A stretch of DNA of 64,000 nucleotides, from contig CM071598.1 in assembly GCA_036435485.1 (NCBI GenBank), positions 121,460,148 to 121,524,147 of the forward strand, read 5' to 3'. Source of the stretch: Saposhnikovia divaricata. Its lineage: Eukaryota > Streptophyta > Magnoliopsida > Apiales > Apiaceae. Of the stretch, positions 40,401 through 55,029 are shown piece after piece. The stretch's first letter is position 1. Each line of letters opens with the position of its first letter. The position numbers and the translations under genes are program-made. The notes beneath the pieces are model-generated. The model saw nothing but the letters and a program-made list of their open reading frames with translations. It did no database searches and was not told the origin of the DNA.

Positions 40401-43000
40401 AGAAATCATTCAAAAAAACTATTTAGTGAATCTGGATCGTGCATCGTAATAGGAAGTAGCACTTTTATTACGTTGTTGTTAAAATCTCGTACAACCCGAT
40501 CTTTTTATTTTTTGATTATTTTTTCCCAACTCTAAATGGAGTGTTTATTAACTTCCATATGGTTCGATCGTCGAAGAAATCATTCAAAAAAATTATTCAT
40601 TGAATCTGGATCGTGCCTCGTTATAGGAAGTAGCACTTTTACTATGTTTTTGTTAAAATCTTGTACAACCAGACATTTTTATTTTTTGATTATTTTTTAT
40701 CAACACTAAAATTAGTGTTTATTTACTTTCGTATGGTTCGATCATCAAAGAAATCATTCAAAAAAATTATTTAGTGAATCTGGATCGTGCATCGTTATAG
40801 GAAGTAGCACTTTTACTACGTTTTTGTTAAAATCTCGTACAACCCGACCTTTTTATTTTTTGGTTATTTTTTTCCGATACTAAAATGAGTGTTTATTAAC
40901 TTTCATACAGTTCGATCGTTGAAGAAATCATTCAAAAAAATTATTCAGTGAATCTGGATCGTGCCCCGTTATAGGAAGTAGCACTTTTACTATGTTGTTG
41001 TTAACATCTCGTACAACCCGATCTTTTTATTTTTTGATTATTTTTTACCAACTCTAAATTGAGTGTTTATTAACTTTCGTATGGTTCGATCGTTGAAGAA
41101 ATCATTCAAAAAAATTATTCAGTGAATCTGGATCGTGCCTCGTTATAGAAAGTAGCACTTTTACTACGTTTTTGTTAAAATCTCGTACAACCAGACCTTT
41201 TTATTTTTTGATTATTTTTTACCAACACTAAAATTAGTGTTTATTAACTTTCGTACGGTTCGATCGTCGAAGAAATCATTCAAAAAAATTATTCAGAGAA
41301 TCTGGATCGTGCCTCGTGATAGGAAGTAACACTTTTACTACGTTGTTGTTAAAATCTCGTACAACCCAATCTTTTATATTTTGATTATTTTTTCCCAACT
41401 CTAAATTGAGTGTTTATTAATTTTCGAACGGTTCGATCGTTGAAGAAATCATTCAAAAAAATTATTCAGTAAATCTGGATCGTGCCTCGTTATAGAAAGT
41501 AGAACTTTTACTACGTTTTTGTTAAAATCTCGTACAACCAGACCTTTTTATTTTTTGATTATTTTTTACCAACACTAAAAATAGTGTTTATTAACTTTTG
41601 TACTGTTCGATCTTCAAAGAAATCATTCAAAAAAACTATTTAGTGAATCTGGATCGTGCATCGTAATAGGAAGTAGCACTTTTACTACGTTTTTGCTAAA
41701 ATCTCGTACAAACCGACCTTTTTATTTTTTGATTATTTTTTTCCAGCTCTAAATTGAGTGTTTATTAACTTTCGTACGATACGATGGTCGAAGAAATCAT
41801 TCAAAAAAAATTATTCAGTGAATCTGGATCGTGCCTCGTTAAAGGAAGTAGCACTTTTACTACGTTTTTATTAAAGACTCGTACAACCCGACCTTTTTAT
41901 TTTTTGATTAGTTTTTACCAACACTAAAATGAGTGTTTATTAACTTTCGTATGGTTCGATCGTCAAAGAAACCATTCAAAAAAAATATTTAGTGAATCTG
42001 GATCGTGCATCGTAATAGGAAGTAGCACTTTTACTACGTTTTTATTAAAATCTCATACAAACCGACCTTTTTATTTTCTGTATATTTTTTCCCAGATCTA
42101 AATTGAGTGTTTATTAACTTTCATACGGTACGATCGTCGAAGAAATCATTCAAAAAAATTATTCAGTGAATCTGGATCGTGCCCCGTTATAGGAAGTAGC
42201 ACTTTTACTACGTTGTTGTTAAAATCTCGTACAACCCGATCATTTTAGTTTTTGATTATTTTTTCCCAACTCTAAATTGAGTGTTTATTAACTTTCGTAC
42301 GGTTCGATCGTTGAAGAAATCATTCAAAAAAATTATTCAGTGAATCTAAATCGTGACTCGTTATAGAAAGTAGCACTTTTACTACGTTTTTGTTAAAATC
42401 TCGTACAACCAGACCTTTTTATTTTTTGATTATTTTTTACCAACACTAAAATTAGTGTTTATTAACTTTCGTACGGTTCGATCGTCGAAGAAATCATTCA
42501 AAAAAATTATTCAGAGAATCTGGATCGTGCCTCGTAATAGGAAGTAGCACTTTTACTACGTTGTTGTTAAAATCTCGTACAACCCGATCTTTCTATTTTT
42601 TGATTATTTTTTCCCAACTCTAAATTTAGTGTTTATTAACTTTCGTACGGTTCGATCGTTGAAGAAATCATTCAAAAAAATTATTCAGTGAATCTGGATC
42701 GTGCCTCGTTATAGAAAGTAGCACTTTTACTACGTTTTTGTTAAAATCTCGTACAACCAGACCTTTTTCTTTTTTGATTATTTTTTACCAACACTAAAAT
42801 GAGTGTTTATTAACTTTTTTACGGTTCGATCGTTAAAGAAATCATTCAAAAAAACTATTTAATGAATCTGGATCGTGCATCGTAATAGGAAGTAGCACTT
42901 TTACTACGTTTTTGCTAAAATCTCGTACAAACCGACCTTTTTATTTTTTGATTATTTTTTCCTAGCTCTAAATTGAGTGTTTATTAACTTTCGTACGGTA
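34430..43000 (+). repeat. HOR domain F: 9-mer (1,567 bp) and 14-mer (about 2,437 bp) units
   Basis: The variant GAACGGTTCGATCG falls at 34,985, 36,552, 38,990 and 41,426 (1,567, 2,438 and 2,436 bp). TTTTGGTTATTTTTTTCCG falls at about 34,431, 38,426 and 40,862. A marker CTTCCATATGG at 34,111 recurs at 40,552, 6,441 bp away. Other markers are ACGATGGTCG, TAAAGACTCG, TTTCTGTATATT, GATCATTTTA and TTTTTCTTTTTTG. The units use monomer classes shared with E but in a new order. Confidence 0.88.
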
Positions 43001-46000
43001 CGATCGTCGAAAAAATCATTCAAAAAAAAATTATTCAGTGAATCTGGATCGTGCCTCGTTAAAGGAAGTAGCACTTTTACTACGTTTTTATTAAAGTCTC
43101 GTACAACCCGACCTTTTTATTTTTTGATTATTTTTTACCAACACTAAAATGAGTGTTTATTAACTTTCGTACGGTTTGATCGTCAAAGAAATCATTCAAA
43201 AAAATTATTTAGTGAATCTGGATCGTGCATCGTAATAGGAAGTAGCAATTTTACTACGTTTTTGTTAAAATCTCGTACAAACCGACCTTTTTATTTTTTG
43301 TATATTTTTTCCCAGATCTAAATTGAGTGTTTATTAACTTTCGTACGGTACGATCGTCGAAGAAATCATTCAAAAAAATTATTCAATGAATCTGGATCGT
43401 GCCCCGTTATAGGAAGTAGCACTTTTACTACGTTGTTGTTAAAATCTCGTACAACCCGATCTTTTTATTTTTTGATTATTTTTTACCAACTCTAAATTGA
43501 GTGTTTATTAACTTTCGTACAGTTCGGTCGTTGAAGAAATCATTCAAAAAAATTATTCAGTGAATCTAAATCGTGCCTCGCTAAAGAAAGTAGCACTTTT
43601 ACTACGTTTTTGTTAAAATCTCGTACAACCAGACCTTTTTATTTTTTGATTATTTTTTACCAACACTAAATTTAGTGTTTATTAACTTTTGTACGGTTCG
43701 ATCGTCGAAGAAATCATTCAAAAAAATTATTCAGAGAATCTGGATCGTGCCTCGTAATAGGAAGTAGCACTTTTACTACGTTTTTCTTAAAAATCTCGTA
43801 CAACCCGACCTTTTTATTTTTTGATTACTTTTTCCCAACACTAAATTGAGTGTTTATTAAATTTCGTACAGTTCGATCGTCGAAGAAATCATTCAAAAAA
43901 ATTATTCAGTGAATCTAGATCGTGCCTCGTTAAAGGAAGTAGCACTTTTACTACGTTTTTGTTAAAATCTCGCACAACCCGGCCTTTTTATTTTTTGATT
44001 ATTTTTTACCAACACTAAAATGAGTGTTTATTAACTTTCGTACGGTTCATCGTCAAAGAAATTATTCAAAAAAATTATTTAGTGAATCTGGATCGTGCCT
44101 CGTTAAAGGAAGTAGCACTTTTACTACGTTTTTGTTAAAATCTCGTACAACCCGACCTTTTTATTTTTTGATTATTTTTTACCAACACTAAAATTAGTGT
44201 TTATTAACTTTTGTACGGTACGATCGTCGAAGAAATCATTCAAAAAAATTATTCAATGAATCTGGATCGTGCCCCGTTATAGGAAGTAGCACTTTTACTA
44301 CGTTGTTGTTAAAATCTCGTACAACCCGATCTTTTTATTTTTTGATTATTTTTTACCAACTCTAAATAGAGTGTTTATTAACTTTCGTACAGTTCGATCG
44401 TTGAAGAAATCATTCAAAAAAATTATTCAGTGAATCTAAATCGTGCCTCGTTATAGAAAGTAGCACTTTTACTACGTTTTTGTTAAAATCTCGTACAACC
44501 AGACCTTTTTATTTTTTGATTATTTTTTACCAACACTAAAATTAGTGTTTATTAACTTTCGTACGGTTCGATCATCGAAGAAATCATTCAAAATTTTTTA
44601 CGGAGAATCTGGATCGTGCCTCGTAATAGGAAGTAGCACTTTTACTACGTTTTTGTTAAAAATCTCGTACAACCCGACCTTTTTATTTTTTGATTACTTT
44701 TTCCCAACACTAAATTGAGTGTTTATTAAATTTCGTACAGTTCGATCGTCGAAGAAATCATTCAAAAAAATTATTCAGTGAATCTAGATCGTGCCTCGTT
44801 AAAGGAAGTAGCACTTTTACTACGTTTTTGTTAAAATCTCGCACAACCCGGCCTTTTTATTTTTTGATTATTTTTTACCAACACTAAAATGAGTGTTTAT
44901 TAACTTTCGTACGGTTCATCGTCAAAGAAATTATTCAAAAAAATTATTTAGTGAATCTGGATCGTGCCTCGTTAAAGGAAGTAGCACTTTTACTACGTTT
45001 TTGTTAAAATCTCGTACAACCCGACCTTTTTATTTTTTGATTATTTTTTACCAACACTAAAATGAGTGTTTATTAACTTTTGTACGGTACGATCGTCGAA
45101 GAAATCATTCAAAAAAATTATTCAATGAATCTGGATCGTGCCCCGTTATAGGAAGTAGCACTTTTACTACGTTGTTGTTAAAATCTCGTACAACCCGATC
45201 TTTTTTTTTTTTGATTATTTTTTACCAACTCTAAATTGAGTGTTTATTAACTTTCGTACAGTTCGATCGTTGAAGAAATCATTCAAAAAAATTATTCAGT
45301 GAATCTAAATCGTGCCTCGTTATAGAAAGTAGCACTTTTACTACGTTTTTGTTAAAATCTCGTACAACCAGACCTTTTTATTTTTTGATTATTTTTTACC
45401 AACACAAAAATTAGTGTTTATTAACTTTCGTACGGTTCGATCATCGAAGAAATCATTCAAAATTTTTTATGGAGAATCTGGATCGTGCCTCGTAATAGGA
45501 AGTAGCACTTTTACTACGTTTTTGTTAAAAATCTCGTACAACCCGACCTTTTTTTTTGATTACTTTTTCCCAACACTAAATTGAGTGTTTATTAAATTTC
45601 GTACAGTTCGATCGTCGAAGAAATTATTCAAAAAAATTATTCAGTGAATCTGGATCGTGCCTCGTTAAAGGAAGTAGCAATTTTACTACGTTTTTGTTAA
45701 AATCTCGCACAACCCGACCTTTTTATTTTTTGATTATTTTTTACCAACACTAAAATGAGTGTTTATTAACTTTCGTACGGTTCATCGTCAAAGAAATTAT
45801 TCAAAAAAATTATTTAGTGAATCTGGATCGTGCCTCGTTAAAGGAAGTAGCACTTTTACTACGTTTTTGTTAAAATCTTGTACAACCCGACCTTTTTATT
45901 TTTTGATTATTTTTTACCAACACTAAAATGAGTGTTTATTAACTTTTGTACGGTTCGATCGTCAAAGAAATCATTCAAAAAAATTATTTATTGAATCTGG

Positions 46001-49000
46001 ATCGTGCCTCGTTATAGGAAGTAGCATTTTTACTACGTTTTTGTTAAAATCCCGTACAAACCGACCTTTTTATTTTTTGTTTAATTTTTCCCAACACTAA
46101 AATGAATGTTTATTACCTTTCATACGGTTCGATCGTCGAAGAAATCATTCAAAAAATTATTCAGTGAATCTGGATCGTGCCTCGTTATAGGGAGTAACAC
46201 TTTTACTACGTTTTTGTTAAAATCTCGTATAAACCGACCTTTTTATTTTTTGTATATTTTTTCCCAGATCTAAATTGAGTGTTTATTAACTTTTGTACGG
46301 TACGATCGTCGAAGAAATCATTCAAAAAAATTATTCAATGAATCTGGATCGTGCCCCGTTATAGGAAGTAGCACTTTTACTACGTTGTTGTTAAAATCTC
46401 GTACAACCCGATCTTTTTATTTTTTGATTATTTTTTACCAACTCTAAATTAAGTGTTTATTAACTTTCGTACAGTTCGATCGTTGAAGAAATCATTCAAA
46501 AAAATTATTCAGTGAATCTAAATCGTGCCTCGTTATAGAAAGTAGCACTTTTACTACGTTTTTGTTAAAATCTCGTACAACCAGACCTTTTTATTTTTTG
46601 ATTATTTTTTACCAACACTAAAATTAGTGTTTATTAACTTTCGTACGGTTCGATCATCGAAGAAATCATTCAAAAAAATTATTCAGAGAATCTGGATCGT
46701 GGCTCGTAATAGGAAGTAGCACTTTTACTACGTTTTTGTTAAAAATCTCGTACAACCCGACCTTTTTTTTTTTTTACTTTTTCCCAACACTAAATTGAGT
46801 GTTTATTAAATTTCGTACAGTTCGATCGTCGAAGAAATCATTCAAAAAAATTATTCAGTGAATCTGGATCGTGCCTCGTTAAAGGAAGTAGCACTTTTAC
46901 TACGTTTTTGTTAAAATCTCGCACAACCCGACCTTTTTATTTTTTGATTATTTTTTACCAACACTAAAATGAGTGTTTATTAACTTTCGTACGGTTCATC
47001 GTCAAAGAAATTATTCAAAATAATTATTTAGTGAATCTGGATCGTGCCTCGTTAAAGGAAGTAGCACTTTTACTACGTTTTTGTTAAAATCTCGTACAAC
47101 CCGAGCTTTTTATTTTTTGATTATTTTTTACCAACACTAAAATGAGTGTTTATTAACTTTTGTACGGTACGATCGTCGAAGAAATCATTCAAAAAAATTA
47201 TTCAATGAATCTGGATCGTGCCCCGTTATAGGAAGTAACACTTTTACTACGTTGTTGTTAAAATCTCGTACAACCCGATCTTTTTATTTTTTGATTATTT
47301 TTTACCAACTCTAAATTGAGTGTTTATTAACTTTCGTACAGTTCGATCGTTGAAGAAATCATTCAAAAAAATTATTCAGTGAATCTAAATCGTGCCTCGT
47401 TATAGAAAGTAGCACTTTTACTACGTTTTTGTTAAAATCTCGTACAACCAGACCTTTTTATTTTTTGATTATTTTTTACCAACACTAAAATTAGTGTTTA
47501 TTAACTTTCGTACGGTTCGATCATCGAAGAAATCATTCAAAAAAATTATTCAGAGAATCTGGATCGTGCCTCGTAATAGGAAGTAGCACTTTTACTACGT
47601 TTTTGTTAAAAATCTCGTACAACCCGACCTTTTTTTTTTATTACTTTTTCCCAACACTAAATTGAGTGTTTATTAAATTTCGTACAGTTCGATCGTCGAA
47701 GAAATCATTCAAAAAAATTATTCAGTGAATCTGGATCGTGCCTCGTTAAAGGAAGTAGCACTTTTAATACGTTTTTGTAAAAATCTCGCACAACCCGGCC
47801 TTTTTATTTTTTGATTATTTTTTACCAACACTAAAATGAGTGTTTATTAACTTTCGTACGGTTCATCGTCAAAGAAATTATTTAAAAAAATTATTTAGTG
47901 AATCTGGATCGTGCCTCGTTAAAGGAAGTAGCACTTTTACTACGTTTTTGTTAAAATCTCGTACAACCCGACCTTTTTATTTTTTGATTATTTTTTACCA
48001 ACACTAAAATGAGTGTTTATTAACTTTTGTACGGTACGATCGTCGAAGAAATCATTCAAAAAAATTATTCAATGAATCTGGATCGTGCCCCGTTATAGGA
48101 AGTAGCACTTTTACTACGTTGTTGTTAAAATCTCGTACAACCCGATCTTTTTTTTTTTGATTATTTTTTACCAACTCTAAATTGAGTGTTTATTAACTTT
48201 CGTACAGTTCGATCGTTGAAGAAATCATTCAAAAAAATTATTCAGTGAATCTAAATCGTGCCTCGTTATAGAAAGTAGCACTTTTACTACGTTTTTGTTA
48301 AAATCTCGTACAACCAGACCTTTTTATTTTTTGATTATTTTTTACCAACACAAAAATTAGTGTTTATTAACTTTCGTACGGTTCGATCATCGAAGAAATC
48401 ATTCAAAAATTTTTATGGAGAATCTGGATCGTGCCTCGTAATAGGAAGTAGCACTTTTACTACGTTTTTGTTAAAAATCTCGTACAACCCGACCTTTTTT
48501 TTTGATTACTTTTTCCCAACACTAAATTGAGTGTTTATTAAATTTCGTACAGTTCGATCGTCGAAGAAATTATTCAAAAAAATTATTCAGTGAATCTGGA
48601 TCGTGCCTCGTTAAAGGAAGTAGCAATTTTACTACGTTTTTGTTAAAATCTCGCACAACCCGACCTTTTTATTTTTTGATTATTTTTTACCAACACTAAA
48701 ATGAGTGTTTATTAACTTTCGTACGGTTCATCGTCAAAGAAATTATTCAAAAAAATTATTTAGTGAATCTGGATCGTGCCTCGTTAAAGGAAGTAGCACT
48801 TTTACTACGTTTTTGTTAAAATCTTGTACAACCCGACCTTTTTATTTTTTGATTATTTTTTACCAACACTAAAATGAGTGTTTATTAACTTTTGTACGGT
48901 TCGATCGTCAAAGAAATCATTCAAAAAAATTATTTATTGAATCTGGATCGTGCCTCGTTATAGGAAGTAGCATTTTTACTACGTTTTTGTTAAAATCCCG

Positions 49001-50420
49001 TACAAACCGACCTTTTTATTTTTTGTTTAATTTTTCCCAACACTAAAATGAATGTTTATTACCTTTCATACGGTTCGATCGTCGAAGAAATCATTCAAAA
49101 AATTATTCAGTGAATCTGGATCGTGCCTCGTTATAGGGAGTAACACTTTTACTACGTTTTTGTTAAAATCTCGTATAAACCGACCTTTTTATTTTTTGTA
49201 TATTTTTTCCCAGATCTAAATTGAGTGTTTATTAACTTTTGTACGGTACGATCGTCGAAGAAATCATTCAAAAAAATTATTCAATGAATCTGGATCGTGC
49301 CCCGTTATAGGAAGTAGCACTTTTACTACGTTGTTGTTAAAATCTCGTACAACCCGATCTTTTTATTTTTTGATTATTTTTTACCAACTCTAAATTAAGT
49401 GTTTATTAACTTTCGTACAGTTCGATCGTTGAAGAAATCATTCAAAAAAATTATTCAGTGAATCTAAATCGTGCCTCGTTATAGAAAGTAGCACTTTTAC
49501 TACGTTTTTGTTAAAATCTCGTACAACCCGACCTTTTTATTTTTTGATTATTTTTTACCAACACTAAAATGAGTGTTTATTAACTTTTGTACGGTTCGAT
49601 CGTCAAAGAAATCATTCATAAAAATTATTTATTTAATCTGGATCGTGCCTCGTTATAGGAAGTAGCACTTTTACTACGTTTTTGTTAAAATCCCGTACAA
49701 ACCGACCTTTTTATTTTTCGATTAATTTTTCCCAACACTAAAATGAATGTTTATTACCTTTCGTACGGTTCGATCGTAGAAGAAATCATTCAAAAAATTA
49801 TTCAGTGAATCTGGATCGTGCCTCATTATAGGAAGTAGCACTTTTACTACGTTTTTGTTAAAATCTCGTACAAACCGACCTTTTTATTTTTTGTATATTT
49901 TTTCCCAGATCTATATTGAGTGTTTATTAACTTTCGTACGGTACGATCGTTGAAGAAGTCATTCAAACAAATTATTCAATGAATCTGGATCGTGCCCCGT
50001 TATAGGAAGTAGCACTTTTACTACGTTGTTGTTAAAATCTCGTACAACCCGATCTTTGTATTTTTTGATTATTTTTTACCAACTCTAAATTGAGTGTTTA
50101 TTAACTTTCGTACAGTTCGATCGTTGAAGAAATCATTCAAAAAAATTATTCAGTGAATCTATATCGTGCCTCGTTATAGAAAGTAGCACTTTTACTACGT
50201 TTTTGTTAAAATCTCGTACAACCAGACCTTTTTATTTTTTGATTATTTTTTACCAACACTAAAATTAGTGTTTATTAACTTTCGTACGGTTCGATCATCG
50301 AAGAAATCATTCAAAAAAATTATTCCGAGAATCTGGATCGTGCCTCGTAATAGGAAGTAGCACTTTTAATACGTTTTAGTTAAAATCTCGCACAACCCGA
50401 CCTTTTTATTTTTTGATTAT
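43000..50420 (+). repeat. HOR domain G: 5-monomer unit of about 867 bp with a 7-mer variant
   Basis: The variant CGCACAACCCG falls at 43,971, 44,840, 45,706, 46,920, 47,787, 48,652 and 50,389, giving steps of 869, 866, 1,214, 867, 865 and 1,737 bp (5, 5, 7, 5, 5 and 10 monomers). A one-base deletion, GGTTCATCG for GGTTCGATCG, is private to this domain and sits once per unit. The run from about 45.7 to 46.5 kb is repeated 2,946 bp later. A T-rich tract before GATTACTTTTTCCC differs from copy to copy. Confidence 0.9.
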
Positions 50421-50823
50421 TTTTTACCAACACTAAAATGAGTGTTTATTAACTTTCGTACTGTTCATCGTCAAAGAAATTATTCAAAAAAATTATTTAG
50501 TGAATCTGGATCGTGCCTCGTTAAAGGAAGTAGCACTTTTACTACGTTTTTGTTAAAATCTCGTACAACCCGACCTTTTTATTTTTTGATTATTTTTTAC
50601 CAACACTAAAATGAGTGTTTATTAACTTTTGTACGGTTCGATCGTCAAAGAAATCATTCAAAAAAATTATTTATTGAATCTGGATCGTGCCTCGTTATAG
50701 GAAGTAGCACTTTTAATACGTTTTAGTTAAAATCCCGTACAAACCGACCTTTTTATTTTTTGATTAATTTTTCCCAACACTAAAATGAATGTTTATTACC
50801 TTTCGTACGGTTCGATCGTAGAA

Positions 50824-50942
50824 GAAATCATTCAAAAAATTATTCAGTGAATCTGGATCGTGCCTCGTTAAAGGAAGTAGCACTTTTACTACGTTTTTGT
50901 TAAAATCTCGTACAAACCGACCTTTTTATTTTTTGATTCGAA
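50824..50942 (+). repeat. 119-bp truncated monomer, second copy
   Basis: It has the same junction as at 33,670-33,788 (GATT joined to CGAAGAAATC) with the same TTGTTCAG downstream. GAAATC anchors are 119 bp apart. Confidence 0.9.
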
Positions 50943-53032
50943 GAAATCATTCAAAAAAATTGTTCAGTGAATCTGGATCGTGCCTTGTTATAGGAAGTAG
51001 CACTTTTACTACGTTTTTGTAAAAATCTCGTACAAACCGACCTTTTTATTTTTTGATTAATTTTTCCCAACACTAAAATGAGTGTTTATTACCTTTCGTA
51101 CGGTTCGATCGTAGAAGAAATCATTCAAAAAAATTATTTAGTGAATCTGGATCGTGCCTCGTTATAGGAAGTAGCACTTTTACTACGTTGTTTTTAAAAT
51201 CTCGTACAACCCGATCTTTTTATTTTTTGATTATTTTTTCCCAACTCTAAATTGAGTGTTTATTAACTTCCGTACGGTTCGAACGTCGAAGAAATCATTC
51301 AAAAAAATTATTCATTGAATCTGGATCGTGCCTCGTTATAGGAAGTAGCACTTTTACTAAGTTTTTGTTAAAATCTTGTACAACCAGACCTTTTTATTTT
51401 TTGATTATTTTTTATCAACACTAAAATGAGTGTTTATTAACTTTCGTATGGTTCGATCATCAAAGAAATCATTCAAAAAAATTATTTAGTGAATCTGGAT
51501 CGTGCATCGTTATAGGAAGTAGCACTTTTACTACGTTTTTGTTAAAATCTCGTACAACCCGACCTTTTTATTTTTTGGTTATTTTCTTCCAATACTAAAA
51601 TGAGTGTTTATTAACTTTCGTACAGTTCGATCGTCGAAGAAATCATTCAAAAAAATTATTCAGTGAATCTGGATCGTGTCCCGTTATAGGAAGAAGCACT
51701 TTTACTACGTTGTTGTTAAAATCTCGTACAACCCGATCTTTTTATTTTTTGATTATTTTTTCCTAACTTTAAATTGAGTGTTTATTAACTTTCTTACGGT
51801 TTGATCGTTGAAGAAATCGTTCAAGAAAAATTATTCAGTGAATCTGGATCGTGCCTCGTTATAGAAAGTAGCACTTTTACTACGTTTTTGTTAAAATCTC
51901 GTACAACCAGACCTTTTTATTTTTTGATTAATTTTTACCAACACTGAAATGAGTGTTTATTAACTTTCGTAGGGTTCGATCGTCGAAGAAATCATTCAAA
52001 AAATTATTCAGTGAATCTGGATCGTGCCTCGTAATAGGAAGTAGCACTTTTACTACGTTTTTGTTAAAAATCTCGTACAACCCGACCTTTTTATTTTTTG
52101 ATTATTTTTTCCCAACACTAAATTGAGTGTTTATTAACTTTCGTAAAGTTCGATTGTCGAAGAAATCATTCAAAAAAATTATTCAGTGAATCTGGATCGT
52201 GTCTCGTTAAAGGAAGTAGTACTTTTACTACGTTTTTGTTAAAATCTCGTACAACATGACCTTTTTATTTTTTGATTATTTTTTACCAACACTAAAATGA
52301 GTGTTTATTAACTTTCGTACGGTTCGATTGTCAAAGAAATCATTCAAAAAAATTATTTAGTTAATCTGGATCGTGCACCGTAATAGGAAGTAGCACTTTT
52401 ACTACGTTCTTGTTAAAATCTCGTACAACCCGACCTTTTTAATTTTTTTTTTATTTTTTCCCAACACTAAAATGAGTGTTTATTAACTTTCTTACTGTTC
52501 GATCGTCGAATAATTCATTCAAAAAAATTATTCTGTGAATCTGGATCGTGCCACGTTATAGGAAGCAACACTTTTACTACGTTTTTGTTAAAATCTCGTA
52601 CAACTCGACCTTTTTATTTTTTGATTATTTTTACCCAACACTAGAATGAGTTCTATTAACTTTCGTACGGTTTGATCATCGAAGAAATCATTCAAAAAAA
52701 TTATTCAGTGAATCTGGATCGTGCCTCGTTATAGGAAGTAGCACTTTTACTTCGTTTTTGTTAAAAATCTCGTACAACCCGACCTTTTTATTTTTTGATT
52801 ATTTTTTACCAACACTAAAATGAGTGTTTATTAACTTTTGTACGGTTCGATCGTCAAAGAAATCATTCAAAAAAATTATTTATTGAATCTGGATCGTGCC
52901 TCGTTATAGGAAGTAGCACTTTTACTACGTTTTTGTTAAAATCCCGTACAAACCGACCTTTTTATTTTTTGATTAATTTTTCCCAACACTAAAATGAATG
53001 TTTATTACCTTTCGTACGGTTCGATCGTAGAA

Positions 53033-53151
53033 GAAATCATTCAAAAAATTATTCAGTGAATCTGGATCGTGCCTCGTTATAGGAAGTAGCACTTTTACTA
53101 CGTTTTTATTAAAATCTCGTACAAACCGACCTTTTTATTTTTTGATTCGAA
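53033..53151 (+). repeat. 119-bp truncated monomer, third copy
   Basis: Identical junction to the copy 2,209 bp upstream; it is carried in the second copy of the domain H unit. Confidence 0.9.
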
Positions 53152-55029
53152 GAAATCATTCAAAAAAATTGTTCAGTGAATCTGGATCGTGCCTCGTTAT
53201 AGGAAGTAGCACTTTTACTACGTTTTTGTAAAAATCTCGTACAAACCGACCTTTTTATTTTTTGATTAATTTTTCCCAACACTAAAATGAGTGTTTATTA
53301 CCTTTCGTACGGTTCGATCGTAGAAGAAATCATTCAAAAAAATTATTTAGTGAATCTGGATCGTGCCTCGTTATAGGAAGTAGCACTTTTACTACGTTGT
53401 TGTTAAAATCTCGTACAACCCGATCTTTTTATTTTTTGATTATTTTTTCCCAACTCTAAATTGAGTGTTTATTAACTTCCGTATGGTTCGAACGTCGAAG
53501 AAATCATTCAATAAAATTATTCATTGAATCTGGATCGTGCCTCGTTATAGGAAGTAGCACTTTTACTAAGTTTTTGTTAAAATCTTGTACAACCAGACCT
53601 TTTTATTTTTTGATTATTTTCTATCAACACTAAAATGAGTGTTTATTAACTTTCGTATGGTTCGATCATCAAAGAAATCATTCAAAAAAATTATTTAGTG
53701 AATCTGGATCGTGCATCGTTATAGGAAGTAGCACTTTTACTACGTTTTTGTTAAAATCTCGTACAACCCGACCTTTTTATTTTTTGGTTATTTTCTTCCA
53801 ATACTAAAATGAGTGTTTATTAACTTTCGTACAGTTCGATCGTCGAAGAAATCATTCAAAAAAATTATTCAGTGAATCTGGATCGTGTCCCGTTATAGGA
53901 AGAAGCACTTTTACTACGTTGTTGTTAAAATCTCGTACAACCCGATCTTTTTATTTTTTGATTATTTTTTCCTAACTCTAAATTGAGTGTTTATTAACTT
54001 TCTTACGGTTCGATCGTTGAAGAAATCGTTCAAAAAAAATTATTCAGGGAATCTGGATCGTGCCTCGTTGTAGAAAGTAGCACTTTTACTACGTTTTTGT
54101 TAAAATCTCGTACAATCAGACCTTTTTATTTTTTGATTAATTTTTACCAACACTGAAATGAGTGTTTATTAACTTTCGTAGGGTTCGATCGTCGAAGAAA
54201 TCATTCAAAAAATTATTCAGTGAATCTGGATCGTGCCTCGTAATAGGAAGTAGCACTTTTACTACGTTTTTGTTAAAAATCTCGTACAACCCGACCTTTT
54301 TATTTTTTGATTATTTTTTCCCAACACTAAATTGAGTGTTTATTAACTTTCGTAGAGTTCGATTGTCGAAGAAATCATTCAAAAAAATTATTCAGTGAAT
54401 CTGGATCGTATCTCGTTAAAGGAAGTAGCACTTTTACTACGTTTTTGTTAAAATCTCGTACAACCCGACCTTTTTATTTTTTGATTATTTTTTACCAACA
54501 ATAAAATGAGTGTTTATTAACTTTCGTACGGTTCGATTGTCAAAGAAATCATTCAAAAAAATTATTTAGTTAATCTGGATCGTGCACCGGTATAGGAAGT
54601 AGCACTTTTACTACGTTCTTGTTAAAATCTCGTACAACCCGACCTTTTTAATTTTTTTTATTTTTTCCCAACACTAAAATGAGTGTTTATTAACTTTCTT
54701 ACTGTTCGATCGTCGAATAATTCATTCAAAAAAATTATTCAGTGAATCTGGATCGTGCCACGTTATAGGAAGCAACACTTTTACTACGTTTTTGTTAAAA
54801 TCTCGTACAACTCGACCTTTTTATTTTTTGATTATTTTTACCCAACACTAGAATGAGTTCTATTAACTTTCGTACGGTTTGATCATCGAAGAAATCATTC
54901 AAAAAAATTATTCAGTGAATCTGGATCGTGCCTCGTTATAGGAAGTAGCACTTTTACTTCGTTTTTGTTAAAAATCTCTTCCAACCCGACCTTTTTATTT
55001 TTTGATTATTTTTTACCAACACTAAAATG

